DNA of 64,000 bases, from assembly GCA_964420285.1 (NCBI GenBank), contig CAYQTE010000013.1, forward strand, positions 22,873 to 86,872. The letters run 5' to 3'. This document shows, piece by piece, positions 1 to 8,432 of this stretch. Numbering within the stretch: position 1 is the stretch's first letter; every line of letters starts with the position of its first letter. Below the pieces are notes generated by a model. It was not told the DNA's origin. It did not search any database and saw only the letters and a list, made by a program, of their open reading frames with translations. Source of the stretch: CAYQTE01 sp964420285 (lineage in GTDB: Bacteria > Planctomycetota > Phycisphaerae > Tepidisphaerales > Tepidisphaeraceae). A program made the position numbers and the translations under genes.

Positions 1-463
1 TTTTCGTCGCGGCACTCCACATCGACGCACGCGAAACCGAGGCCGTTTGAGATCTTGTCCACCTCCAAGTCAGGTCGAGGCGCGTTTCCTCATGCAGAAG
101 GCGACAACGCTGGCCTTTGCACCAACTGGACGCACTCTCGTCACCTTAACAAGCTAGCAAATCGCGTTCCGGAAGATATCATGCTGATCACATTGCTTGT
201 AACTAATTGCAGAAAGACATGTTAAGGACGAAAATGCGCATATCTCCATCGCGCGGCACGCTCGATGGGCTATCTAGAATGGTCGGCCGATTGGTGCGGC
301 AATGGATCGCATCTTCATGTCTTACAACAACTTGAGATCAGGATCACCAGGCCTGGCGTCTGAACCCACCAAAATGGCCGGCATTTGTGGCTTTGCGCCT
401 CGGCGGCCTTGTATTTTCTCACACGGCGGTACAATTCGGCCACACAACCCACAGGAGACCAAC
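1..463. other. Left edge, no convincing complete gene
   Basis: No ORF with coding character is visible here. Positions 3-50 on the plus strand read as a 15-residue peptide ending VAALHIDARETEAV then TGA, which could be the C-terminus of a gene cut by the window edge, but this is too short to judge. The stretch from about 150 to 240 is more AT-rich than its surroundings. An upstream extension of the next ORF (from 302) has no ribosome-binding site and is not taken as coding. Confidence 0.4.
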
Positions 464-718
464 ATGCCCAGTACCGATCAGGAATTGAAAAAGGCGATGC
501 AGGCGTTCAAGAAGCGGCTGAAACTTATGCGTCTGGACGATGACTCCAAACTCGGCCATAGCCCCCTCACCGGCGCGGGAAAGAGCAAGATCATGTCGAT
601 CCGCCCACCGGCCGGGTTTGGGACGGAGATTTGGGAAGAACTGGCCGACAAGGGTCTGCTCAAACGCGACACATCCGGGTTTTACGAGCTGGTCGAGGGC
701 AAGCAATTTCAGTCGTGA
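464..718 (+). CDS. Small conserved hypothetical protein (84 aa)
   Basis: A small soluble, charged protein with no signal peptide or membrane segment. The N-terminal half is lysine/arginine-rich and predicted helical (KKAMQAFKKRLKLMRLDDDS); the C-terminal half (FGTEIWEELADKGLLKRD...FYEL) looks like a compact winged-helix-like segment. I chose ATG 464 because AGGAG lies at 452-456 just before it, while the longer in-frame start at 302 has none. It faces the convergent ABC-F gene with an 8-bp gap. I do not recognise a named family; the shape resembles small planctomycetal conserved proteins, but that is an impression only. Confidence 0.7.
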   Translation: MPSTDQELKKAMQAFKKRLKLMRLDDDSKLGHSPLTGAGKSKIMSIRPPAGFGTEIWEELADKGLLKRDTSGFYELVEGKQFQS

Positions 719-726
719 AATGCTGA

Positions 727-2544
727 TCAGCCTTCCCCGCGCTTGGCGGCAAGCTCCTCCCAGCGCTGATAGATCGCATCGACATTCGTCTGTGCGGCGG
801 CGGCCTGATGCGAGGCCTCCAGCAGCTTGACGTGATCGGCCAGTATTTTCGGATCGCTCAGCAGCCGCTGCCTGGATTCCAGTTCGGCCTCGGCGGCCAT
901 CAGCTTCTCTTCGATCTGCTCCCACTCACGCTGTTCCATGTAGGTGAGCTTGCGGGGCTTGTCTCTGGCGGGTTCGACCACCTGCGGTTTGGCGGCGGGT
1001 TTCTGCGATTGCGCGACTTTGCGACGCGATTCGGTCAGGGCTTGTTCATATTGCGAATATTCCGCGAACAGCCGCGCCTCGCCGGCGCCGTCCAAACCCA
1101 GAACATCCGTCGCCAGACGGTCCAGCAAATACCGATCGTGCGTCACCAAAACCAGCGCGCCGGGGAAATCGGCCAGGCTTTCCTCCAGAACCTCCAGCGA
1201 TGGAATATCCAGATCGTTGGTCGGCTCGTCGAGGATGAGCACATCGGCCGGCTGGAGCATGATGTTGGCAATCAGAACTCGCGACTGTTCGCCGCCGGAC
1301 AGATCGCCGACGGGCATGTCCAGTTGCTGCGTGCGGAAGAGGAACCGGCGGGCCCAGCCGGAGACGTGCATGGATTGACCGCGGAACACAATGTTTTCGC
1401 CGCCGGGTGAGAGGGCGCGCTTGAGCGTCTGCTCCTGATCCAGCGTGGCGCGGGACTGGTCAAAAAGCACGACCTTGAGCTGATCGGCCCGGCGGATGGT
1501 TCCGGAATCCGGCTCCAACCGGCCGGCGAGCAACTGGATCAGCGTCGTCTTTCCCGATCCGTTGGGTCCGACCAGGCCGAGGCGCATTCCCGGCGTCAGC
1601 GTGAACGTGACATCCTTGAACAGCAGCCGCCCGCCGAGCGATTTGCCGATGCGATCGGCCACAATCAGCTTCCGCGTCTGGCGATTGGTGCCGACGAAAT
1701 CGACGCCGACGGCCTGGGTCTGGTTGTTGCGCGTGCGAAGATCGTCCAGTTCGCCCATGAGCCGGTTGGCCTGCTGGATACGGCCCTTGGCTTTGGTGGT
1801 GCGGGCCTTGGCCCCGCGCTGGAGCCATTCGATCTCGCGTCGCACACGGCTGGCGACCGATTGCTCGAGGCTGGCCTGCGCCGCCAGAAATTCCTCCTTC
1901 TTGACCAGAAATTCGCTGTATTTGGCGTTGATGCTGAAATATCCATCCGGAAACGCGGCGTTCAATTCGACCGTGCGATTGGTGACGTTCTCAAGAAAAT
2001 AACGATCGTGACTGACCACGACAAACGCAAACGTCGCCCCGGCCAGCAGCTTTTCCAGCCACAAGATTCCTTCCAGATCGAGATGATTGGTCGGCTCGTC
2101 GAGCAGCAACACATCCGGCCGGCGGATGAGCTGCCGCGCGATCGCCAGCCGTTTGCGCCACCCGCCGGAAAGCGAACCGGTCGGCTGATCGAAATCCTCG
2201 AACCCGATCTTGGTCAGGAGGATGGCGATCTGCGCATCGCGATCGTGCGGTTCGACATGCGGATCATCCACCGCATCGATCATTGCCTGGCGCACGGTCG
2301 AACCGGCCGCAAACTCATCCGCCTGGGCCACATACCCCAGCGTCAGGTTCCGCCGCATGGTTATTGTTCCGGCATCCGAATGTTCGATTCCGGCCAGAAT
2401 TTTCAGGATGGTGGATTTCCCCGCCCCGTTGGGTCCGATGAACCCGGTGCGGTCGGCCTCGTCAAACGAGATGGAGATCCCGCTGAACAACTGGCGCGTG
2501 CCGAACGATTTGGCGAGGGAATCGCAACGAAAGAGAAGAGCCAT
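727..2544 (-). CDS. ABC-F family ATPase (Uup/EttA-like)
   Basis: A 605-residue soluble protein with two ABC ATPase domains and no membrane segments, as expected of the ABC-F family, whose members act on the ribosome rather than in transport. Domain 1 has Walker A GPNGAGKST at about residues 37-45, signature LSGGWRKRLA and Walker B VLLLDEPTNHLD. The linker (RREIEWLQRGAKARTTKAKGR) is the charged helical hairpin typical of ABC-F. Domain 2 has GPNGSGKTT, LSGGEQSRV and VLILDEPTNDLD. A charged coiled-coil C-terminal tail (YMEQREWEQIEEKLMAAEAELESRQ) resembles that of Uup. The start is the ATG before ALLFRCDSL; an in-frame extension to 2703 would run into the divergent sigma-factor gene. The exact subfamily is uncertain. 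Confidence 0.93.
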   Translation of the reverse strand: MALLFRCDSLAKSFGTRQLFSGISISFDEADRTGFIGPNGAGKSTILKILAGIEHSDAGTITMRRNLTLGYVAQADEFAAGSTVRQAMIDAVDDPHVEPHDRDAQIAILLTKIGFEDFDQPTGSLSGGWRKRLAIARQLIRRPDVLLLDEPTNHLDLEGILWLEKLLAGATFAFVVVSHDRYFLENVTNRTVELNAAFPDGYFSINAKYSEFLVKKEEFLAAQASLEQSVASRVRREIEWLQRGAKARTTKAKGRIQQANRLMGELDDLRTRNNQTQAVGVDFVGTNRQTRKLIVADRIGKSLGGRLLFKDVTFTLTPGMRLGLVGPNGSGKTTLIQLLAGRLEPDSGTIRRADQLKVVLFDQSRATLDQEQTLKRALSPGGENIVFRGQSMHVSGWARRFLFRTQQLDMPVGDLSGGEQSRVLIANIMLQPADVLILDEPTNDLDIPSLEVLEESLADFPGALVLVTHDRYLLDRLATDVLGLDGAGEARLFAEYSQYEQALTESRRKVAQSQKPAAKPQVVEPARDKPRKLTYMEQREWEQIEEKLMAAEAELESRQRLLSDPKILADHVKLLEASHQAAAAQTNVDAIYQRWEELAAKRGEG

Positions 2545-2635
2545 GGGACGCCTGTATGTGGAGCATAGCCGCCGTAAGGGGGAAGACAATGGAAGTTGAT
2601 CCGCGGGCGGTCTTTGCGGGTACACTGGCTTCACC

Positions 2636-3373
2636 TTGACCAAGACCAGCCGATCTTCGCCCAGTTCACGCCGCGAGTTTGCCCAGACGCGGTGGAGCAT
2701 CATCGCGGCCGCGCGGGAGGGGGGTGAAGGCTCCGCTTACAAACGGGCGATGGCGGAACTGGCGCGGACCTACTGGCCTCCCCTGTACGCCTATCTGCGC
2801 CGGCACGGCCAATCGCCTCAGCAGGCCGAGGATTTGACGCAGGCTTTTTTCGCCCGGCTCATCGAGCACAATGATCTGCGGTCGGTGGACTCGGCCAAGG
2901 GGAAGTTCCGGTCGTTCGTGCTGGCGGCGCTGCGGCACTTCGTCTCCAACCAGCGCGACAAGGAGCGGGCACAAAAACGCGGCGGCGGGGTGCGGACCAT
3001 CAGCCTCAGCGCCGGCGAGGCCGAATCGGGCTATAGCCTCGATCCCGTCGATACGCTGACCCCCGAGCAGGTGTTCAACCGTCGCTGGGCCTTGACGGTG
3101 TTGACTCGCGTCATCGAATGTCTCCAAGCCGAATACCGCCGTCGCGATCAACTGCCGCTGTTTGAGGCCCTGCACGGCACGCTGACCGGCGAGATCACGG
3201 CCGGGTACGCGACGCTGGCCGGGCGGCTGGGCACGACCGAGGGAGCGTTGCAGGTGGCGGCCCATCGGATGCGGAAGCGCTACCGCGAGCTTTTGCGGGA
3301 TGAGGTTGCACAAACCGTGACCGATCCTGCCCTTGTCGATGAAGAACTGCGGGAATTGCTGAATTCGTTGTAA
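2636..3373 (+). CDS. ECF-type RNA polymerase sigma factor
   Basis: A 245-residue sigma factor of the planctomycetal ECF kind. It opens with the FAQTRWSII motif typical of these proteins. Region 2 is RTYWPPLYAYLRRHGQSPQQAEDLTQAFFARLI (read here in two parts: RTYWPPLYAYLRRHG and AEDLTQAFFARL), which binds core polymerase and the -10 element. Region 4 contains a helix-turn-helix (LAGRLGTTEGALQVAAHRMRKRYREL). The only suitable start is a TTG at 2636, with TACACT at 2621-2626 just upstream and no ribosome-binding site, so a leaderless transcript is possible. The kinase gene follows on the same strand after 234 bp; ECF-kinase pairs are common in planctomycetes and suggest a signalling pair, which is inference. 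Confidence 0.9.
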   Translation: MTKTSRSSPSSRREFAQTRWSIIAAAREGGEGSAYKRAMAELARTYWPPLYAYLRRHGQSPQQAEDLTQAFFARLIEHNDLRSVDSAKGKFRSFVLAALRHFVSNQRDKERAQKRGGGVRTISLSAGEAESGYSLDPVDTLTPEQVFNRRWALTVLTRVIECLQAEYRRRDQLPLFEALHGTLTGEITAGYATLAGRLGTTEGALQVAAHRMRKRYRELLRDEVAQTVTDPALVDEELRELLNSL

Positions 3374-3417
3374 GCTTTCCGGGGTTTTGCTTCTCTTGGT
3401 CGCGACGGACCGAATTG

Positions 3418-3575
3418 TTTACCGCAGAGACGCGGAGGACGCAGAAAAGACAATGAGAAGAAATCTAACCGCCAAGAGCACCAAGCACGCCAAGAAGACA
3501 AATCGGTTGAATTGGCCTTGGCGCACGCCGTTCAATTGATTTCTCAGCGTCCTCTGCGTCTTTGCGGTGAATCTT
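3418..3575. repeat. Inverted repeat of 'CGCAGAGACGCGGAGGACGCAGA' type
   Basis: The left arm (3420-3446, ACCGCAGAGACGCGGAGGAC...) is the near reverse complement of the right arm (3545-3572, CAGCGTCCTCTGCGTCTTTG...). Between them lies AACCGCCAAGAGCACCAAGCACGCCAAGAAG, itself built of short imperfect repeats of CCAAGAGCAC. It sits between the sigma-factor and kinase genes. Similar arms recur at 24427-24535 with CACAGAG units, and a half copy (CTTCTTGGCGCTCTTGGCG) lies near 40500. No ORF is present. Confidence 0.7.
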
Positions 3576-3607
3576 AATTCTTCCGCCACGGAAACGGAGT
3601 CGCCTCT

Positions 3608-6553
3608 ATGTCGCAAGCCCAATATTGCCCATCCTGCGGATCACCCCTGACCGGCGGCGAACCGGGCGGCCTGTGCCCTCGCTGCCTGCTCAAACGCGGC
3701 ATGGAAAGTCACACGGCCGGGTACACTGAAAGCGGCCAACCGAGGCGGCGATGGGAACCGCCGACGGCGGCGGAACTGGCGGGGCAGTTCGCCGATGTCG
3801 AGGTGATCGAGTTGCTGGGGCGCGGCGGCATGGGGGCGGTGTACAAGGCGCGTCAGAAGCAGCTTGACCGGGTTGTGGCGCTGAAGATTCTCCCGCCGGA
3901 TATCGGGCAAGACCCGGCCTTCGCCGAACGATTCGCCCGCGAGGCCAAGGCGCTGGCCCGGCTGAATCATCCGAATATCGTCACGCTTTACGAGTTCGGC
4001 CGCACCGCTGCCGGCCTGTATTACTTCCTGATGGAATACGTGGACGGCGTAAGCCTCCGGCGTTTGATGGACGGCGGGCGCGTGGCGCCGCGCGAGGCAT
4101 TGGCGATCGTGCCGCAGGTGTGCGATGCCCTGCAATACGCCCACGATCAGGGGATCGTCCATCGCGACATCAAGCCGGAGAATATCCTGATGGACCGGCG
4201 GGGGAAGGTGAAGGTGGCCGATTTCGGCCTGGCCAAGATCACGGGCCAGGGCGAGCCGCGAGCCTCGGCGCAGGCGGGCGGTTCGTCGGGCACGGTGATT
4301 ACGGAAGTCGGCAAGGTCGTCGGCACGCCGCAGTACATGGCGCCGGAACAGGCGAATGATCCCGGCACTGTTGACCATCGGGCCGACATCTACGCGCTGG
4401 GCGTCGTGTTCTATCAGATGCTCACCGGCGAGTTGCCCTCCCGGCCGGTCGAGCCGCCGAGCCGCAAGGTCGTCATTGATGTGCGACTGGATGAAGTGGT
4501 GCTGAAGGCGCTGGAGCGCGATCCAGGTCTGCGCTATGCGCAGGCGACTGAGATCAAGACTCGCTTGGAGACCATCGTTTCCACCCCCGGAGGAGCGAAC
4601 CCGACGCCTCGACAGCCGGGCGCTGTGTTCAATTCCAAGGAGCTGGTTATCGCCGGCGTGGGAACGATCATTCTTGTGGTGTGTATTGTCGTGCTGAGCC
4701 TTGTATGGGACGCGTATCCAAGTCAGGCCGGGCTGGTCTGTCCGATTATGATCGCCGTGGCCGTCATCGGACTGGGAATCTGCGGCCTGACCCTTGCGGG
4801 GCTCTGGCCGTTCCCGCCGCTGCTTTATCCGGGGCCGAGGTTCAGTTCCCGAAATCTGTCGCGGTGGCGCGAGGCGCCCGCGTTTCGAGACGGCCAATCG
4901 CGATTCTCGCGGAAGGCGATCATTGGTGCGCTCTGGGCGGCCGAGGCGCTGCTGGCATTTGAGTGGCTGTCGGTTCTCGGATGGACGCTATTGCCATGGA
5001 CGCTCGTGCTGCCTATGGGTCGCTTGTCAGCACCGGAAATGTTGGTATTTCTCATCACCGAGGCGGCCGGAGTTGTGGGCGCCGTGGGCGTTGTTGGCGC
5101 AACGGCTCTTGGCTGTTTCGCTCTGGTGCAAATCCGCCGGTCGAACGGTCGTATCCGGGGACTGTGGCTGGCGTTGGCCGATGCGATACTCTTCCCACTC
5201 TTGGAGTTGGACTGCCTGATCGTTGGGTCGATCATGTCGGTCATGGCGAGTCGAAGTCGCGTTGCCATTCGCGTGGGGCAATCCTCCTCGCGGGTCGAAT
5301 ATAGCGGCGCTCAAATTGTGCTTTTCATTCTCCTGTGCGCCGCCGTGGATTTTCCGATTATTCGTCTGGCGTGGCGGGCGGCGATCAAGCCGTCCGGCGG
5401 CGCGACAATTCCCCAGACCGGCCGGCCGGGACGCGGAAAATCAGCTTTGCTCTATCTGCTGAGCGCCCTGACGGCCGCTGTTGGCGCGGTTGCCCTGCTA
5501 CTGATGCCACATTTGATCCGCATAGTTCTCAGCGAGGTTGTGCCGACGCCGCAAGCAAGCCGGGCAGTTGTGATCGCGGGTGCGCCAACCTCGGCCCCGG
5601 CGACAATGTCATCGTCACCGCATTTCCAGTTGCGTCTGGTTCGCCTCCCGAACGACACGACCACCGCCGTTGACGAGATCACCGATGCCGACGGCCGGAA
5701 ATCTGAAGTGCTCAAGGCGGTTCTGCTGGATGAATCGGCCATCGACTGGGCCGCGTACGACCCGAGTCCGGCGAACATCGGCCCCAGTCCGGTGTCGGTC
5801 AACGTTTTCTTTACCGCCGCCGGCCGGGAGAAATATGCGGGTGTACCGGGCAACAACCAGGCGCTGGCGATCATCGACGGGCAGGTTCTGCACGCCTGGC
5901 GCGACGACTCCGATACCGCTCGCGGACACTGCGTTTTGCAGCTTCCCGGCCCCGGCGCCCGTGCTGATGCGGAGAAACTCGTCGCCAAGCTCAATGCCCT
6001 GGCCGGGAAAGCGGCGATGCCGCCCAAGATCTTCCATTCACCGGCGGAGGTTCTGGCTGGTCTTGGGGCCGAGGCGCGGCCCGATCCGGCGGAAGGTTGG
6101 GACGAATTCACGCATCCCAAGGCGGACAAGTGGATGGACGAGAACGTCTCGGCGCGCGGCTTCCAGATCGAGCTGGAAGCGACGGTCAAGAGCGCGGATG
6201 TGCAGCGAATCTCGCCCAAGGGCCGGCTCGACCAGACGCTTCGCTGGGATGTGAAACTGCTCCTGGACGAAATCCCTTTTGAACTCGATGGGCAAAAGGC
6301 GATGCTGAAGCTCAACAGCTATGACCCGATCGATCCGAACGCCACGACCTTCACTCTGTATGAACCTCGCTCCGTCGTGACAGTTTCCGGTGATGAAGCG
6401 TTCGCCCGCTGGGCAAAGACACTCAAGGCCGGCGACAAGCTCTCCATTCATGGCACGATCTCCAAGGCGGTGACATGGCCAAATTTGAATAAGTTGCCGC
6501 CGGAAATGTGGATTCTTCTCAGCGACCCGAGCGTGGTCCGGCCGCCGGGCTGA
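3608..6553 (+). CDS. Zinc-ribbon Ser/Thr protein kinase, multi-pass membrane receptor
   Basis: A 981-residue protein. Residues 7-26 form a zinc ribbon (CPSCGSPLTGG...CPRC). The kinase domain spans about 65-335: glycine loop LLGRGGMGAVYKA, catalytic lysine in VALKIL, catalytic loop HRDIKPENIL, DFGLAK, and MAPEQ activation segment, so it should be active. Several hydrophobic segments follow (around 346-368, 375-400, 435-520, 565-580, 620-640). The C-terminal ~330 residues are extracytoplasmic; one stretch (residues ~680-790, VFFTAAGREKYAGV... ) resembles the SecDF P1 head-type fold seen in other planctomycetal proteins. GGAG precedes the ATG. The preceding ECF sigma gene suggests a shared signalling role. 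The substrate is unknown. Confidence 0.92.
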   Translation: MSQAQYCPSCGSPLTGGEPGGLCPRCLLKRGMESHTAGYTESGQPRRRWEPPTAAELAGQFADVEVIELLGRGGMGAVYKARQKQLDRVVALKILPPDIGQDPAFAERFAREAKALARLNHPNIVTLYEFGRTAAGLYYFLMEYVDGVSLRRLMDGGRVAPREALAIVPQVCDALQYAHDQGIVHRDIKPENILMDRRGKVKVADFGLAKITGQGEPRASAQAGGSSGTVITEVGKVVGTPQYMAPEQANDPGTVDHRADIYALGVVFYQMLTGELPSRPVEPPSRKVVIDVRLDEVVLKALERDPGLRYAQATEIKTRLETIVSTPGGANPTPRQPGAVFNSKELVIAGVGTIILVVCIVVLSLVWDAYPSQAGLVCPIMIAVAVIGLGICGLTLAGLWPFPPLLYPGPRFSSRNLSRWREAPAFRDGQSRFSRKAIIGALWAAEALLAFEWLSVLGWTLLPWTLVLPMGRLSAPEMLVFLITEAAGVVGAVGVVGATALGCFALVQIRRSNGRIRGLWLALADAILFPLLELDCLIVGSIMSVMASRSRVAIRVGQSSSRVEYSGAQIVLFILLCAAVDFPIIRLAWRAAIKPSGGATIPQTGRPGRGKSALLYLLSALTAAVGAVALLLMPHLIRIVLSEVVPTPQASRAVVIAGAPTSAPATMSSSPHFQLRLVRLPNDTTTAVDEITDADGRKSEVLKAVLLDESAIDWAAYDPSPANIGPSPVSVNVFFTAAGREKYAGVPGNNQALAIIDGQVLHAWRDDSDTARGHCVLQLPGPGARADAEKLVAKLNALAGKAAMPPKIFHSPAEVLAGLGAEARPDPAEGWDEFTHPKADKWMDENVSARGFQIELEATVKSADVQRISPKGRLDQTLRWDVKLLLDEIPFELDGQKAMLKLNSYDPIDPNATTFTLYEPRSVVTVSGDEAFARWAKTLKAGDKLSIHGTISKAVTWPNLNKLPPEMWILLSDPSVVRPPG

Positions 6554-6575
6554 AGGGGGCGGCGGAGCTCTGGCC

Positions 6576-6794
6576 ATGCTCCTGTGGCTGGCCGCTACCA
6601 TCTTCTTATGGCGAGAAACGCCGCTGGAGCGCGTTGAGCGGATGAGGGGTTCGAGCAAATCGGCCGTCACCTGTCCGACGTGCGGCTATAATCTCACCGG
6701 TTTGAGTGAAGCGCGATGCCCGGAATGCGGGAGCCGGTTCACTCTCGATGAATTGGCGGCGCTGCAACCCAGCGCCGACAAGGACATCGAATAG
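6576..6794 (+). CDS. Small membrane protein with CGYNL zinc ribbon
   Basis: A 72-residue protein: a short N-terminal membrane helix (MLLWLAATIFLW) followed by a zinc ribbon CPTCGYNLTGLSEARCPECG at about residues 30-49. A GGAG lies about 10 nt before the ATG. It starts 22 bp after the kinase gene and probably shares its transcript. The ribbon belongs to the same planctomycetal type that ends the proteins at 37430 and 46492. Function is unknown; the kinase itself begins with a related ribbon, so the two may act together (inference). Confidence 0.65.
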   Translation: MLLWLAATIFLWRETPLERVERMRGSSKSAVTCPTCGYNLTGLSEARCPECGSRFTLDELAALQPSADKDIE

Positions 6795-6823
6795 ACAACT
6801 TCAATCTTGCGGAAGGCGGATGA

Positions 6824-7786
6824 ATGAAGGTCAATCGACGGAAGATGTTGCCGGCGATGCTGGCGGCGTGGGTGTGTCTGCTCGGTTTTGTTCCATCGCT
6901 GCACGCGGCGGCGACGGCGGTGCAGGTGTTGCTCGACTGGAAACCCGAGCCGGAGTTCGGCGGGTTTTATCAGGGGCAGATCGGCGGGGCGTTCGCCAAA
7001 GAGAATCTGGATGTCACGCTCAAGTCGGCCGGGGAAGGCGCGCCGACATGGCAATTGCTGGCCACCGGAAAATGCGATTTTGCGACGACGGCGGCGGATC
7101 AGGTGCTCATCGCCCGCGGTCATGATGCGGATATCGTCGCGGTATTCGCCGTCTATCAGACATTTCCGCAGGGGATCATGGTCCACAAGGCGCGTGGCTT
7201 TAAGTCGATCCAGGATGTGTTCACCAGTGCCGGAACTCTCGCGGCCGAGGATGATACCTGGCTGCATTTCCTCATGAAGAAATACCCCAATCCCAAGGTG
7301 CAGATCGTCTCCTATTCCGGCGGGATCGGGCCGTTTCTGGCCAAGGCGGATTACTCGCAGCAATGCTTTGTGACCTCCGAGCCGATCCTCGCCGGCAAAA
7401 AAGGCGGCGATCCGCAGACGTTCTTGATCGCCGATGCCGGATATAACCCCTACACGACGGTTCTGATCACCAGGTCGCAGACGATCAAGCAGAATCCCAG
7501 GCTGGTGGCGTCGATGGTCACGGCCTGCCGGGCGGGTTGGCGTGCCTATCTGGACGACCCCGCCGCCGCCAATGCCGCGATGGGGAAACTCAATACGGAC
7601 ATGGACGCCGCCACGTTCACCGCCGCCGCCGCCGCGCAAAAGCCCTTTATCGACACCGATCCGGCGCATCCTGCCGCATTGGGAACCATGACCCGCGACC
7701 GCTGGGATCAACTGGCAAAGGCGCTGGTCGATCTCAAGGTGATCGACAAGCCGCCGGATGTTAATGCGGCATTTCAGAATCCGTGA
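6824..7786 (+). CDS. NMT1/THI5-like ABC transporter substrate-binding protein
   Basis: A 320-residue exported binding protein. Residues 1-29 form a signal peptide (MKVNRRKMLPAMLAAWVCLL...LHAAA). The mature protein starts VQVLLDWKPEPEFGGFYQG, the classic beginning of the NMT1/SsuA/ThiY family that binds pyrimidine precursors, sulfonates or related small ligands; LLATGKCDFATTAADQ and PQGIMVHK fit the same fold. A GGAAGG ribosome-binding site precedes the ATG. No permease or ATPase gene lies beside it, so it is an orphan binding protein here. The ligand cannot be named from sequence. Confidence 0.85.
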   Translation: MKVNRRKMLPAMLAAWVCLLGFVPSLHAAATAVQVLLDWKPEPEFGGFYQGQIGGAFAKENLDVTLKSAGEGAPTWQLLATGKCDFATTAADQVLIARGHDADIVAVFAVYQTFPQGIMVHKARGFKSIQDVFTSAGTLAAEDDTWLHFLMKKYPNPKVQIVSYSGGIGPFLAKADYSQQCFVTSEPILAGKKGGDPQTFLIADAGYNPYTTVLITRSQTIKQNPRLVASMVTACRAGWRAYLDDPAAANAAMGKLNTDMDAATFTAAAAAQKPFIDTDPAHPAALGTMTRDRWDQLAKALVDLKVIDKPPDVNAAFQNP

Positions 7787-7868
7787 CGGCCTGGGAAAAT
7801 CCCCTGCCGGCCCCGTGCGATGCCCGGCGGCCCTATCAGAAGTGGTGTCAAAAGCCTTCTTGACATAG

Positions 7869-7904
7869 TGTCATAATGCCACTACGAGGTGTTGTATTAT
7901 GACA
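7869..7904. promoter_or_regulatory. Inverted repeat TGTCATAAT...ATTATGACA
   Basis: A perfect 9-bp inverted repeat (arms 7869-7877 and 7896-7904) with an 18-bp spacer. A further half-site TGACA lies at 7861-7865, and TTGACA is at 7859-7864. The arrangement looks like an operator in front of a short gene, but only the decayed reading frame at 7901-8050 follows. Whether it is still bound by anything is unknown. Confidence 0.35.
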
Positions 7905-8050
7905 GGCCACCGCTTGCGAGAAATCTCGCCGCGGCTGGCGCCTGGGTCGCGGCGGTGGCGGGCTACAAGGGGAAGGAAGCCGTGAAGCTGCTCACTCGTG
8001 CCAACCCGGACCGGTCGGATGTGCTGCGGTCGTCGGCCGCTCAACACTGA
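7901..8050 (+). pseudogene. Possible gene remnant without start codon
   Basis: An open frame with coding-like composition reads LAAAGAWVAAVAGYKGKEAV and ends LLTRANPDRSDVLRSSAAQH then TGA at 8050. A stop codon (TGA, 7900-7902 in context TTATGA) lies just upstream and there is no start codon, so it is at most the C-terminal end of a lost gene. The operator-like repeat before it and the family A palindrome directly after it mark a site of rearrangement. The family is not recognised. Confidence 0.3.
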
Positions 8051-8051
8051 C

Positions 8052-8270
8052 GAGAGTGCCCGATTTTCCGGGCAAACATGAGTCGATGCAGGTCAAGCTC
8101 TTTCCCCCTCCCCTGGTATTCCGGGGGAGGGTCGGGGTGGGGGCTGCCTGCGGCGACGTTTGATGCAGGTCAAGCAATGGAGCGCCGCGCGAAGAACCCC
8201 CACCTCTGTCCTCCCCCGGAATACCAGGGGAGGATGAAAAGGTGGCATTCCCGGAAAATCGGGCACTCTC
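8052..8270. repeat. Family A palindromic repeat, copy 1
   Basis: A long imperfect palindrome. The outer arms are GAGTGCCCGATTTTCCGGG and its reverse complement (ending 8270). The inner arms (8105-8131 and 8210-8233) pair around a ~75-nt loop. The inner stem reads CCCCTGGTATTCCGGGGG on the left and CCCCCGGAATACCAGGGG on the right, where other copies have CCCTGTACTCAGGGGG and its complement. The two arms have therefore changed together. It fills part of the gap between the binding-protein gene and the next gene. Confidence 0.9.
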
Positions 8271-8432
8271 ACCCTGACGGAAGCGAAAGATTGACTTGAC
8301 CGGTCGCTTTGACAGCGATTACACTGCCGACTGGTTAATGCAGGCGGATTTTTTCCCCCCGGAGGCTGACGCGCCCCAGGCCAGTGCCGGCCAGACGCTT
8401 TGGTGCCCGAACCCCACCCTTGGAGGTCTGCT

